Shown in pieces: positions 52,732-61,642 of a stretch of 64,000 nucleotides of DNA. The first letter of the stretch is position 1. Each line of letters begins with the position of its first letter. Where the stretch lies: NCBI GenBank assembly GCA_965212005.1, contig OZ243038.1:1860001-1924000 (forward strand), in the 5' to 3' direction. The notes beneath the pieces were generated by a model. It worked only from the letters and a program-made list of their open reading frames with translations, had not been told where the DNA came from and made no database searches. The DNA comes from G965212005 sp965212005. Lineage in GTDB: Bacteria; Pseudomonadota; Gammaproteobacteria; Porifericomitales; Porifericomitaceae. Both the position numbers and the translations under genes were made by a program.

Positions 52732-53476
52732 CGTCCAGCGAAAGGCGCCGCTCGTGCTTGACCGCGCGCAGCTCCCGTCCATAAAGCTCTTTAATGTGTT
52801 TACCTTCCAGGCTGTCAGTATAGTGGCAGATCAAGGTGTTGTTCAGGCAGGCCACGCGACGAATCGAGGAGATGATAAAGCTGATATCGTGCGAGACCAG
52901 CAGCACCGTCAGGTGCTGCAAGTGATCCTGCAGCAGTGCCAAAAAATCTTCCTCGCTTCTCGCGTCAATATTGGCAGTGGGTTCATCCAGCAGGACCAGG
53001 TCCGGACGCCCGGCCAGGGCGCGTGCGATCAGCACTCGCTGCAATTCGCCGCCCGAGAGCAGGCGCAGGGCCTTGGCGGCATGATCCTGCAGGCCCACGA
53101 GTTGCAGCATCTCCAGCGCATAGTCCCGCATTTGCCGCGTTTGGAACCAGGAATACCAGCGGTGCGGCATGTTGCCCAGCAGCACGGCCTCAATCACACT
53201 GATAGACAGATCGCGGCGAAAGCCCGGATGCTGGGGCACGTAGCCGACGCGGTGCCGGACTTTCTCGGGCGGCTGGCCGAAAATTTCCACCTGCCCCTGC
53301 CTGGGGGTCAGCAGGCCCAGCAGTATCCGCAGCAAGGTGGTCTTGCCGCCGCCGTTAGGGCCGATGATGCCGATGTGCTCCCCCGGATCAACGCGCAGAT
53401 CCACGCTTTTCAGTATCGATGCAGTGCCGGGATAAGAGAAGCTGATCTGCCGCAGGTGGACGGCGGGAGTGCTCAA
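52724..53476 (-). CDS. znuC: Zinc/manganese ABC transporter ATPase, ZnuC-like
   Basis: Supplies ATP energy for metal import. The 250-residue protein has Walker A GPNGGGKTT near 40, Q-loop YVPQHP near 80, signature LSGGELQRVLIARAL near 140 and Walker B LVLLDEP near 160, with the H-loop in VSHDISF. The start is TTG 53476, overlapping the stop of the binding-protein gene (TTGA), so translation is probably coupled. Confidence 0.92.
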   Translation of the reverse strand: MSTPAVHLRQISFSYPGTASILKSVDLRVDPGEHIGIIGPNGGGKTTLLRILLGLLTPRQGQVEIFGQPPEKVRHRVGYVPQHPGFRRDLSISVIEAVLLGNMPHRWYSWFQTRQMRDYALEMLQLVGLQDHAAKALRLLSGGELQRVLIARALAGRPDLVLLDEPTANIDARSEEDFLALLQDHLQHLTVLLVSHDISFIISSIRRVACLNNTLICHYTDSLEGKHIKELYGRELRAVKHERRLSLDDA

Positions 53477-54354
53477 GGCAGGTATTCTGCGAACAAGTCT
53501 GCGGCCCGCAGCAGGTTTTTGGGATAGTCCGCTGCCAGCGGGTCAAGCTGTATGATGGGCACTTGCAGAGTCTCGCTGAAAATCTGGCTGGATTTGTAAC
53601 TGAATTGGGGCGAGACAAAGACAGCTCTGGCGTCCAGCGTTCGGGCCTGTTCGATGACTTCCACCAGCCGCCGCGCCATTGGTTCGTGACCGTGGTATTC
53701 CAGGCTGATTTGCACCAGTCCGTAGCGCTTGGCGAAGTGTCCCCATGCGGGGTGTGCGGTAAAAAAAGACGCTCCCTCCGCAACTCCGGCCAATCGCTGC
53801 TGAATATCCCGGTGGATCCGGTCCAGCTTTTCTTTCAGGGCCTCGTAGTTGTTTCGGTAGGCGGCGGCGTGCTCCGGATCGATTTCCTGAAGGGCGTTCG
53901 TGATGTGCTCGGCCGCCTGCAGCGCGAGCAGGGGATCGGTCCAGAAATGCAGGTCCTGGTCGGTGTTGTGGTGTGCGTGCCCGGCATGCGGCTGGTCCGT
54001 GCCGGCCCGCGGCAGGCAGCAATCGATCACCCGCAGAGTGGATTGTTCAGTGTGCAGCCGGGGCAGCCAGGCGTTCTCGAAAGGCATGCCGCTGCGCGCA
54101 TAGAGCCTGGCTTCACTCAGTGAGGCGAGTTGACTGGATTTGATCTCATAATTCTCAGGGCTGGCCTGGGCAGGCACCAGGATTTCGACCTGTACCCGTT
54201 TTCCACCGATTTGTTGGGCCAGGTACTGCTGTGGCTGAATGCCAACGTAGATGAGCAGGGGAGGCTGCGCCTGGGCAATACGGGCACCGGCTTGCAGGGC
54301 CAGCAACAAAGCCGCGGCGCATACCTTCATTTGGGCATTGGTAGGGCACGTCAT
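53473..54354 (-). CDS. znuA: Zinc/manganese ABC transporter substrate-binding protein, ZnuA-like
   Basis: Periplasmic receptor that delivers metal to the permease. The 293-residue protein has a signal peptide (MKVCAAALLLALQAGARIAQA) and a His-rich loop HAGHAHHNTDQDLH near 123-136, which in the family takes up zinc. The segments ENYEIKSSQLASLSEA and HPAWGHFAKRYGL follow. Two starts are possible: ATG 54354, or ATG 54330 with the signal peptide starting at once. Neither has a clear ribosome site. It is the first gene of the operon. Confidence 0.9.
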   Translation of the reverse strand: MTCPTNAQMKVCAAALLLALQAGARIAQAQPPLLIYVGIQPQQYLAQQIGGKRVQVEILVPAQASPENYEIKSSQLASLSEARLYARSGMPFENAWLPRLHTEQSTLRVIDCCLPRAGTDQPHAGHAHHNTDQDLHFWTDPLLALQAAEHITNALQEIDPEHAAAYRNNYEALKEKLDRIHRDIQQRLAGVAEGASFFTAHPAWGHFAKRYGLVQISLEYHGHEPMARRLVEVIEQARTLDARAVFVSPQFSYKSSQIFSETLQVPIIQLDPLAADYPKNLLRAADLFAEYLP

Positions 54355-54832
54355 TTACATGTATCTCTGGCAGCGGGCGCCCGGCGGAACCTGTGGCAGT
54401 TGGTCATTGAGTATATAGGTCCACAGAGGAACCTCGGATTGTAATATTATCAACGGCTTTTCTTCAAGCGGGTGCATCTTTGGCACGGGTGGCGGTGCGC
54501 TCCTGGCAATACGCTGTGTAGCGTTCTTTCTGGATCGGTACATTTTGTCACGCCCGCGGTCGCCCCGCGATCGAGTGGGAAAGGCAGGTACCCGTGCCAC
54601 GGTGCGGGAGGCGATGGGATACGAACACCGCCCGCCCCCCGCGTGCCAGTGCGGATCGCGCCATCAATAATAGGGTTTCAGCACCGCTGAACGCGATTGA
54701 GCCTTGGTGCTTGACAAGCTCGGGGAGTAACGGGCATTGTTCTGAGTCAGAACTATCAAGCCAGCGCCTGATTGTCAGGCCTTGGAAGAACCGTGATGCC
54801 GGAGGCGCGGAACACGTCCGCAAAAGTGGAGT
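54355..54832. other. Divergent intergenic region between znuA and tusA
   Basis: No supported gene. It holds a Zur-like palindrome at 54442-54449 and a TTGACA box at 54711-54716 that could serve tusA, with only a poor -10 box 17-18 bases on. Confidence 0.5.
54442..54449 (-). promoter_or_regulatory. Possible Zur-like operator core before znuA
   Basis: TAATATTA is a perfect 8-base palindrome inside the AT-rich stretch GATTGTAATATTATCAAC. It lies about 90 bases before the znuA start. The gammaproteobacterial Zur box is a longer palindrome with a TATAATATA-like core, so the match is partial. Confidence 0.3.
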
Positions 54833-55111
54833 TTGTCTAAGTCGGGCCGCATCGGAGATTCCGGCGCACCACGCGCCGATATGTATTTGGACGCCAGGGG
54901 ACTGGATTGCCCCTTGCCTGTGTTGAAAGCCAAAGTAGTGTTGAACCGCTTGGAGCCGGGACAGGTTTTGTGTGTTGAAGCTACCGATCCGCATGCTTCA
55001 GTTGACTTCGCGGCGTATTGCGCCCGCTCCGGACATGAGCTCCTGGCTGTCAATCAGCAGGAATCGGCGGTTCTTGCGCTGTATATCCGGCGCGCAGCCG
55101 CTCCTGAGTAG
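54833..55111 (+). CDS. TusA-family sulfur carrier protein
   Basis: Small sulfur-transfer proteins of this family carry a persulfide on a cysteine and feed tRNA thiolation or other sulfur pathways. The 92-residue protein has the CPxP motif DARGLDCPLPVLKAK (C26), then the conserved two-layer fold segments VVLNRLEPGQVLCVEATD and HELLAVNQQESAV. TTG 54833 follows GTGGAG; an internal ATG at 54881 would start immediately at the motif and has no ribosome site. Whether it is TusA itself or a paralogue (SirA/YeeD) is open. Confidence 0.88.
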   Translation: MSKSGRIGDSGAPRADMYLDARGLDCPLPVLKAKVVLNRLEPGQVLCVEATDPHASVDFAAYCARSGHELLAVNQQESAVLALYIRRAAAPE

Positions 55112-55527
55112 ATTGCCTTTCGGCATGTGCCGGGACTGCCCGACTTTTACATGCTTCCCTTTTTCCTGACGTGGTAATTTCTGAATGCGTCCAGAGATAG
55201 TCAGGGCAGTCATTGGGATACGATTTTATTTGTCTCACGCGTGTAGCGGCTTATTAACTATTGAACGCAGTGCAGCACGTTCCTGTGCCGCGGAATCCAC
55301 CCGAATGAATCGGGGTTCCTTGAGTTGGTGTGCGTCCATGCCGTTATGGCGTGCGCCGTAGTCTGGTGCCGGGAGCTGTCCGGCAGGGATATCAACGCAT
55401 AAGGTTTATCGCCTCGATCCATGCCTGACGCGATCTTTGCGCCAGCAAGTGGGATTGCACAAACCGGTTTTGGCATCCTACTTTTTTAACCTTAGTTCCA
55501 GCAAAGTAAAATCAAGGAGGCACGCAC
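55112..55527. other. Intergenic region before the response regulator
   Basis: No supported gene. A possible promoter TTGCAC (55455-55460), 18 bases, TACTTT (55479-55484) lies about 45 bases before the regulator gene. Other stretches are not recognisable. Confidence 0.4.
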
Positions 55528-56601
55528 ATGGAGAAATTAAGCTGTTTGATTATCAGCGAAGACTTTAAGTTGTCACAGTGGCTACGCCACCAGTTGGAAG
55601 AAATGGGCCACTCGGTTGCCGATTTGGCACCGACGTCGGAAGAGGGCATATTCAGAGAAACTCGTCTGCAATTGGACTTGGCTCTGATTGATATGCAATG
55701 GGATACCTGGCAGGGCAGCATTGACGTTGCCCGGAAGATCCGCAAGCGATGTCGGCTGCCCGTGATCTACACGGTATCCAAGGCTACCCGGGAACTATTG
55801 CGCCATGCTCGCTCTACTTGTCCCCTGGGATACCTGAACAAGCCGGTGCGCAGTGCCGATCTGCTGACTGTGATGGAGATCGCACTCAACCATTCTGCCA
55901 GGACGAGAGAGCGGTATCACGAATCCGATCAACCGCTGGTTCGGGAGGCCAATCCGGATTGGTTCCCGAAGGAGGAGCCAGGGGGAGATTTAGCCGTAGC
56001 GCGGGCACAGAAGGAGAAACTTCTGAGCCAGGCGCTGGATTATCTGTCCATAGGCGTGCTCGCAGTGGATGCCGACTTGTCTGTCCAGTTTTCCAATTTC
56101 ACCGGAAAGCGCATTTTGCGCGATGGCAGTCTGCTGCAGCAGCGCCAAGGCAAGTTGTGTTGTTCCAACGCGGAATGGTTCTCCCGGATGCCGGCAATGA
56201 TCAGGCAAGGAGGCAATCTGATCCTGGAGCGTGACAACTGTGCGCCCATGCAGCTGCGGGTCTGTCCGGCTTCGTCCGCCACGGAGCACTCATCCGCGAT
56301 CCTTTACTTGTTCGATCGGGCATTGTGTTCGGTCGAAGCAGAGCCGTTGTTAAGGGAAATCTACGGCCTCTCTCCGGCGGAAGCCAGGGTGGCTGCCGGC
56401 CTGCTTGAGAATCCGGACCTGTGCGGCGTGGCGGAGCGCTTGTTCATCAGCCGCGCAACAGTGCGCACGCACCTGAAGCGGATTTTCCTGAAGACGGGCA
56501 CCCACAGCCAGTCCAGTCTACTGCACTCGATCCTCACCGGGCCTGCCGGGGGAGTGTTGCGCTCGCACGTCATCGGTGGATCAGGAAAACATCCGCTTTG
56601 A
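55528..56601 (+). CDS. Response-regulator-like protein with LuxR-type HTH
   Basis: A 357-residue protein. The N-terminal receiver-like domain, about 5-120, has the phospho-acceptor site LALIDMQWD (D55). A PAS-like middle region follows (about 170-270, LSIGVLAVDADLSVQFSNF). The C-terminal LuxR-type helix-turn-helix lies at about 275-335 (YGLSPAEARVAAGLLE, VAERLFISRATVRTHLKRIF). ATG 55528 has a strong AAGGAGG site. No kinase gene is adjacent, and the targets are unknown. Followed by three GC-rich hairpins. Confidence 0.8.
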   Translation: MEKLSCLIISEDFKLSQWLRHQLEEMGHSVADLAPTSEEGIFRETRLQLDLALIDMQWDTWQGSIDVARKIRKRCRLPVIYTVSKATRELLRHARSTCPLGYLNKPVRSADLLTVMEIALNHSARTRERYHESDQPLVREANPDWFPKEEPGGDLAVARAQKEKLLSQALDYLSIGVLAVDADLSVQFSNFTGKRILRDGSLLQQRQGKLCCSNAEWFSRMPAMIRQGGNLILERDNCAPMQLRVCPASSATEHSSAILYLFDRALCSVEAEPLLREIYGLSPAEARVAAGLLENPDLCGVAERLFISRATVRTHLKRIFLKTGTHSQSSLLHSILTGPAGGVLRSHVIGGSGKHPL

Positions 56602-56676
56602 AGCGGCGGGGGTTCCGTAACAGGTAAAGTCAGCCCGCAAGGGGCGGACTGCGTCGGGAATGCACAGGATTTTCCG

Positions 56677-56690
56677 TGCCGGCGCCGGCA
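56677..56690. repeat. Perfect 14-base palindrome
   Basis: TGCCGGCGCCGGCA, the first of three inverted repeats between two convergent genes. Confidence 0.6.
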
Positions 56691-56720
56691 GCATGGCGGC
56701 CGCCTGCGTCAAGGCCATGT

Positions 56721-56752
56721 GCCCGTTGCGGGTGGCAAAGACCCGCACGGGC
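56721..56752. terminator. Long hairpin between convergent genes
   Basis: GCCCGTTGCGGGT (56721-56733) pairs with ACCCGCACGGGC (56741-56752) with one bulged T and a 7-base loop. No T-run follows, so it may be a bidirectional, T-poor terminator. Confidence 0.45.
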
Positions 56753-56757
56753 AGGAA

Positions 56758-56781
56758 GGCGCCCTCTGCGCAGAGGGCGCC
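56758..56781. terminator. Perfect 24-base palindrome between convergent genes
   Basis: Arms GGCGCCCTCTGC and GCAGAGGGCGCC abut with no spacer. It lies five bases after the previous hairpin and 71 bases from the OsmC-family stop. Either it ends transcripts from both sides or it is a protein-binding palindrome. Confidence 0.45.
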
Positions 56782-56852
56782 TGGTGCTTACTGGAGACTG
56801 GGTGAGCGGACCGGCTGCCCCGGCCCCTGTGCGGGGTGACGGTGCTGACGGA

Positions 56853-57278
56853 TTATGCCGCCGACGCGGCGATGATCTCGTAGTCGTGCGTGATATTGGC
56901 TGTTTTGCCCAGCATGATCGAAGCGGAGCAGTATTTTTCCGCGGACAGGGAGATGGCTCTTTGCACTTGCGCCTCTCCCAGTTTGGCCCCCGAGAGAATG
57001 AAATGGGCGTGGATGGAGGTGAAGACCTGCGGGGGCTCGGCAGCGCGTTGGCTATTCAGCTGTACTTCGCAGCGGCTGATTTCCTGCCGGGACTTTTTGA
57101 GAATGTAGACTACGTCGTATGCGGCGCAGGCAGCCATTCCCAGCAACAGCAATTCCATCGGGCGGGCGCCCAGGTTGCGCCCTCCGCCCTCCGCCGGGCC
57201 GTCGATAATCATGCGGTGCCCCGAACCGGACTCGCCAGCAAAAGCCGCCTCGGCGATCCAGTTTACGCTCACTTGCAC
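56853..57278 (-). CDS. OsmC/Ohr-family protein
   Basis: Members reduce organic hydroperoxides through two cysteines. The 141-residue protein carries the resolving and peroxidatic cysteines at C51 (GMAACAAYD) and C117 (EKYCSASIML), the family spacing. GARPMELLLLGMAACAAYDV is the family signature. GTG 57278 is chosen because the frame has no better start. The gene converges on the regulator. Confidence 0.88.
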   Translation of the reverse strand: MQVSVNWIAEAAFAGESGSGHRMIIDGPAEGGGRNLGARPMELLLLGMAACAAYDVVYILKKSRQEISRCEVQLNSQRAAEPPQVFTSIHAHFILSGAKLGEAQVQRAISLSAEKYCSASIMLGKTANITHDYEIIAASAA

Positions 57279-57657
57279 GCCGCTGACCCTGGTCCATTCA
57301 TGCCGATGATCCTAAGCGATTACAGCCGCGTGCTCAACGAACGGTATCCGGCCGGGGCGGCACCGTGAAGTCTGCGGGACCGGGGGAGGATGGGCCGGCC
57401 GGCATACAGGCCGGCCAGGGATTTATCGGGTACAATACACGGCCTGTATGAATTAGTAGAGTGGCTTGTAGTGCGTAAAATCCTGAACCGGTTGCGGTCA
57501 TTCAAATGCGTGATGTATGGCTTCCCGCGTTTTACCGGCCGGACTTGCGAGCCACCGGCAAGCGGTAGGCCCGGCTTGCGCGTTGTCTGTGTGCCGCCCT
57601 GTGTGCGGCGTGCGGCCCGGCGGCGCGGGGAACAGGCTGCCGGCAGTCGGACCATGA
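57279..57657. other. Intergenic region between osmC-like gene and hemJ
   Basis: No supported gene. An 8-base stem GGCCGGCC (57393-57400) with GGCCGGCC (57409-57416) and an 8-base loop lies before a TACAAT box at 57431-57436 that could be the -10 box of hemJ; I see no good -35 box. Confidence 0.45.
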
Positions 57658-58092
57658 GTGCCTCCCGTGCTTTGGCTTAAGGCGTTCCACCTGATCTTTT
57701 CTTTCACCTGGTTTGCGGGTTTACTGTACCTGCCGCGCCTGTTTGTTTATCACGCCCTGTGTACCGACCTGCCGGGCCAGGAACGTTTCAAGGTCATGGA
57801 GCGCAAGCTGTATTTCGGCATCCTCATGCCCGGGGGCATTCTAACCATCGTCTTCGGTTTATGGATGCTGGTATCTTATGCTTGGGAGCTTTATGCCGGC
57901 AGCTTGTGGCTGCACGTAAAGCTGGGGTTGATCCTGCTGCTGATTGCCTATCACGTTTATTGCGGCAAGCTGGTGATGACTTTCCGCCGGGATCGCAACA
58001 CAAAGTCTCACGTTTTTTACCGCTGGTTCAATGAAATTCCAGCTTTGTTGTTGGTTGCGATCGTGATATTGGCGGTAGTGAGGCCTTTCTGA
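57658..58092 (+). CDS. hemJ: Protoporphyrinogen IX oxidase, HemJ type
   Basis: Inner-membrane enzyme of haem synthesis that oxidises protoporphyrinogen IX. The 144-residue protein has four or more hydrophobic helices and the family start: a lysine and histidine (LKAFH, H11), WFAGLLYLPRLFVYHA and LWLHVKLGLILLL (K88). The start is GTG 57658. It sits ahead of thiD-thiE-hemL, and hemL is another haem gene. Confidence 0.9.
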   Translation: MPPVLWLKAFHLIFSFTWFAGLLYLPRLFVYHALCTDLPGQERFKVMERKLYFGILMPGGILTIVFGLWMLVSYAWELYAGSLWLHVKLGLILLLIAYHVYCGKLVMTFRRDRNTKSHVFYRWFNEIPALLLVAIVILAVVRPF

Positions 58093-58327
58093 GCCCGCCT
58101 CCGTTGCTACAGCGCTCATGATTCTGCTGCCACCCGTTGCCGGCAGTGTCCTGTCGGACCAATGTTGATTGCGGCGCCGGCGCAAAGCGCCCCCGGCGTC
58201 CAGGCCGGCTTGTGTTGCCTGTAGCGGGCGCATGGTTTCCATAAGGCGTAATTTTCGTTGTGTCGTCGGCGGCAAACCTTGCGGCTTGATAAAGATGCTG
58301 CGCATTTGTCGCACCATTCAGTGAGCT

Positions 58328-59110
58328 ATGCAGGCCGGGCGCGTCACCTCCAAGGCTGCGCCACGGTCGCAGGTGCGGTCTACGCCGTTGGTACTGGCGA
58401 TCTCTGCTCACGATCCCACTGGTGGCGCCGGCATTCAGGCGGATATACAGACGATTGCCGCCTTGGGCTGCCGTCCAGTCAGCCTGATCACTTCCCTGAG
58501 CGCCCAGAACAGGCGGCATTTTTCTTTTTTACGCCCCCAGAGGCCGGAGGATCTGTTGGAGCAGGCGCGATGCCTGTTCGCGGAGGCGCAGGTCACGGCC
58601 CTCAAGATCGGTGCCATTGGAGACATACGGCTGGTGGAGACGATCCGGCGCATCATCGCCCTGTCCGGAACGGAGCGAGTGGTGCTGGATCCGGTACTTT
58701 GCAGTACGACCGGCGGAGTATTCGCCGATGCGACCTGCCGCCGCGCCCTGTTGGAACGGCTGTTCGATCAATGCATGCTGGTGACCCCGAATCGGGAAGA
58801 GGCGCTGTTGCTGGGCGGCGTTTCGGAGCCGGACGCCGCCGCCGCTGCTTTGTGCGCCGCGGGTGCCGGCAACGTCCTCATCACTGACGTGCGCCCGCGG
58901 GACAAACAGTGGTTGACGCATTGCTGCTACCCGGCGCAAGGACCGGTACGACGCTATCAGCACCGGCGCCTGCCGGGCTGTTATCATGGATCGGGGTGCC
59001 GGCTGGCGGCCGCGATTGCCGCTTTCCTGGCGCGGGGCGAGACCTTGTTACGTGCCGTGAAAAAAGGGCTGGACCATACGCGGCAGGCACTGGAGAGCAG
59101 CCGGACCTGA
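58328..59110 (+). CDS. thiD: Hydroxymethylpyrimidine/phosphomethylpyrimidine kinase
   Basis: It phosphorylates the pyrimidine moiety of thiamine. The 260-residue protein has SAHDPTGGAGIQADI near 26 and the substrate/ATP segment VLDPVLCSTTGG near 120. At the end is YHGSGCRLAAAIAAFLARG near 219-237, where the family usually has HGTGC; Ser for Thr is a common variant. The start is ATG 58328. It is followed by thiE after 37 bases; both belong to thiamine synthesis. Confidence 0.9.
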   Translation: MQAGRVTSKAAPRSQVRSTPLVLAISAHDPTGGAGIQADIQTIAALGCRPVSLITSLSAQNRRHFSFLRPQRPEDLLEQARCLFAEAQVTALKIGAIGDIRLVETIRRIIALSGTERVVLDPVLCSTTGGVFADATCRRALLERLFDQCMLVTPNREEALLLGGVSEPDAAAAALCAAGAGNVLITDVRPRDKQWLTHCCYPAQGPVRRYQHRRLPGCYHGSGCRLAAAIAAFLARGETLLRAVKKGLDHTRQALESSRT

Positions 59111-59147
59111 GTCCCGGCTGGAGGATTGAGGCAATGCCGGGAATAGG

Positions 59148-59852
59148 ATGCGCGGCGCGCAAGTAACGGCGGCAGGCCTGGGGCGATCTGCCGGACGTGC
59201 GCGGCGGCTGCGCAGAGGACTGTACGCGATTGCTGACGCCGGCATCGTGGCGGCACGGCTTCTGCCGGCGCTGGTAGCCGAGATTCTGGCTGGTGGGGCC
59301 AGTGCGGTGCAATACCGGGATAAAAACAGCCCCCTCTGCGAGCGGCACGCGTGCGCCGTTGCCTTGCGCAACCTGTGCCGCCGCCGCCAGGTGCCGTTTT
59401 TGATCAATGATGACGTCGCGCTGGCTTTGCGGGTGAGCGCGGACGGCGTGCATTTGGGGCACGGTGACCTGAGCTGCACGCGGGCGCGCGCCCGGCTTGG
59501 TGCCACGGCGCTGATCGGGATCTCCTGTTACGCCCGCCTGGAACGGGCAGTGCAGGCGCAGGAGGCGGGAGCGGACTATGTTGCTTTCGGCAGTTTCTAC
59601 GCTTCGCCGGGTAAGCCAGGTGCGGCGCGCGCCCGGCCGGAACTGCTTTCCATCGCGCGGCAGCGCTTGTCGATTCCTTTGGTTGCCATCGGCGGGATCA
59701 CCTTGAAGCGTGCTCCTGGGCTGCTGCGGCATGGCGCGGACCTGGTGGCGGTGATCCGCGATCTGTCTTTGGCGCCTGCCGTCCGGCGGCGGGCACGGGC
59801 CTACCAGGCCTTGTTCGAGGCGGACGAGGGATTAGCGGAGGGAATATCGTGA
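59148..59852 (+). CDS. thiE: Thiamine-phosphate synthase
   Basis: It joins the pyrimidine and thiazole phosphates to thiamine phosphate. The 234-residue TIM-barrel protein has the phosphate-binding and catalytic segments VQYRDK near 60, FLINDDVALAL near 84, GVHLGHGDL near 101, GISCYARLE near 124 and VAIGGITL near 180. ATG 59148 is weakly supported by GGAATAGG. Its stop overlaps the hemL GTG start by 4 bases. Confidence 0.92.
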   Translation: MRGAQVTAAGLGRSAGRARRLRRGLYAIADAGIVAARLLPALVAEILAGGASAVQYRDKNSPLCERHACAVALRNLCRRRQVPFLINDDVALALRVSADGVHLGHGDLSCTRARARLGATALIGISCYARLERAVQAQEAGADYVAFGSFYASPGKPGAARARPELLSIARQRLSIPLVAIGGITLKRAPGLLRHGADLVAVIRDLSLAPAVRRRARAYQALFEADEGLAEGIS

Positions 59853-61141
59853 ATACCATGGAGGCACGCCTGCAACAGGCGCAGCGTTACCTTGCCGGCG
59901 GGGTCAATTCGCCGGTGCGAGCTTTTCGTTACGTAGGCGGCAAGCCCCGCTTCATGGAGCGGGGTGAGGGAGCACGCCTTTATGACGCCGATGGCCGTTC
60001 CTATATCGACTACGTTTGCTCCTGGGGAGCCATGATCGTCGGTCATGCCCATCCCGCGGTAGTCGATCAGGTTCGGGAATACAGCGGACGCGGCCTGAGC
60101 TTCGGCACTCCCACGGAACTGGAGACTGCCCTGGCTGAGTGCATCTGCAACCGGGTCCGCTCTATCGACAAACTGCGCCTGGTCAATTCCGGCACCGAGG
60201 CGGTCATGAGCGCGGTACGCCTGGCAAGGGGCTGGACCGGGCGCGAACATATCATCAAGTTCGAGGGCTGCTATCATGGGCATGCCGATTCCATGCTGGT
60301 CAAAGCCGGGTCTGGCGCACTGACACTGGGCATCCCTGACTCGCCCGGTGTTCCCGCTTCCCTGGCGCAGCTTACGTTGAACTTGCCGTATAACGACAGT
60401 GACGTTTTGGAACGGGGGTTTGCGCGCCACGGCGAGCACGTCGCCGCCGTCATCGTGGAGCCGATAGCGGGCAACATGGGCTGTGTGCCGCCGCTGCCGG
60501 GGTTTTTGCAGCGGATCCGTGCGCTTTGCAGTCAATACGGCAGCCTGTTGATCTTTGATGAGGTCATGACGGGCTTTCGCGTTGCCGCCGGAGGTGCCCA
60601 GGCACTCTACCAGGTGCAGCCGGACCTGACGACCCTGGGCAAGGTCATCGGCGGCGGCTTGCCGGTGGGAGCATTTGGCGGGCGGGCAGAGTTAATGGAT
60701 CACGTCGCTCCGGACGGTCCGGTCTATCAGGCGGGCACGCTCGCCGGCAACCCCGTTGCCATGGCGGCTGGACTCGCTACCCTGGAATTGTGTGACGCGG
60801 ACGGTTTCTATGCGCGCCTGTCGGAAACGACCGCCGGCCTGGTGGCCGGATTCAAGGAGCAGGCCAACGCCGCCGGCATTCCGCTGGCAGTGCACCAGGC
60901 AGGCGGCATGTTCGGCTTTTTCTTCAGCGAGGAGGAATCCATTGCCCGCCTGGACCAGGTCGCCGCCTGTGACCAGGACGCCTTTCGCGCTTTCTTTCAC
61001 GGTATGTTGGAGCGCGGCGTCTACCTGGCCCCCTCGCCGTACGAAGCAGGCTTTGTCAGCAGCGCGCACCAGGCAGTTGATCGGTCGCAAACGCTGGAGG
61101 CGGCTCGGGACGCTTTCGCCTGCTGCCGCCCGACGCCGTGA
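59849..61141 (+). CDS. hemL: Glutamate-1-semialdehyde 2,1-aminomutase
   Basis: Makes 5-aminolevulinate, the first haem precursor in the C5 pathway. The 430-residue PLP enzyme has NSGTEAVMSAVRLAR near 113, the PLP lysine K265 in TLGKVIGGGLPVGAFGGR and FDEVMTGFR near 236. The start is GTG 59849, overlapping the thiE stop; an ATG three codons on is also possible. The order thiD-thiE-hemL is a frequent gammaproteobacterial arrangement. Confidence 0.95.
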   Translation: MNTMEARLQQAQRYLAGGVNSPVRAFRYVGGKPRFMERGEGARLYDADGRSYIDYVCSWGAMIVGHAHPAVVDQVREYSGRGLSFGTPTELETALAECICNRVRSIDKLRLVNSGTEAVMSAVRLARGWTGREHIIKFEGCYHGHADSMLVKAGSGALTLGIPDSPGVPASLAQLTLNLPYNDSDVLERGFARHGEHVAAVIVEPIAGNMGCVPPLPGFLQRIRALCSQYGSLLIFDEVMTGFRVAAGGAQALYQVQPDLTTLGKVIGGGLPVGAFGGRAELMDHVAPDGPVYQAGTLAGNPVAMAAGLATLELCDADGFYARLSETTAGLVAGFKEQANAAGIPLAVHQAGGMFGFFFSEEESIARLDQVAACDQDAFRAFFHGMLERGVYLAPSPYEAGFVSSAHQAVDRSQTLEAARDAFACCRPTP

Positions 61142-61204
61142 TTGATCCGCGCCCGCCACTAAGCGGTGCGGCGGCCTGAAAGCTGATGCCTGGGCGGGCG
61201 GGCG

Positions 61205-61585
61205 TTATTCTGACCGGTACAGCGCAGACTTGGCTCCAACGGACACTGCCGCGAAGGCGATCCGGGTAATCAGCAGCAACAGCAGAATGGCGATGATCCA
61301 GGCGAGAAAATAGGAAATGCGGAACACTTCCGGCTCGTTCCCGTCTTGTACCAGTGGGGGTATAGCTAACTCTTCTTGCGTTGCCAGTCCCTTGCGGACT
61401 GCGTTGGCGAGCAACTGATCGATGTGCGAGGAATGTTCTACTGCCTTGGCAAAGCGTTCTATCTGCGCCGGCTCGTGGTACAGAGTCCAAGCCTGGTCGA
61501 GTCCCCATCCGGCAACGCCGATGCCGAGCAGGAACAGTAGCAGGCTGCAGGTGCGGATCAGGAACGCAATCAGCCGATTGAACAT
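61205..61585 (-). CDS. Small membrane protein of unknown function
   Basis: A 126-residue protein with two predicted membrane segments: residues about 6-27 (IAFLIRTCSLLLFLLGIGVAG) and about 92-112 (FLAWIIAILLLLLI). A soluble helical stretch of about 60 residues lies between. I do not recognise a family. The ATG is at 61585. It lies between hemL and the oligopeptide permease genes on the opposite strand, and its codon use is like that of its neighbours. Confidence 0.6.
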   Translation of the reverse strand: MFNRLIAFLIRTCSLLLFLLGIGVAGWGLDQAWTLYHEPAQIERFAKAVEHSSHIDQLLANAVRKGLATQEELAIPPLVQDGNEPEVFRISYFLAWIIAILLLLLITRIAFAAVSVGAKSALYRSE

Positions 61586-61642
61586 GGTGGCATCTTATCA
61601 CATTGACTTGCTTGCGAGCGGCTGTGGGTGTCCGTTTGACCG

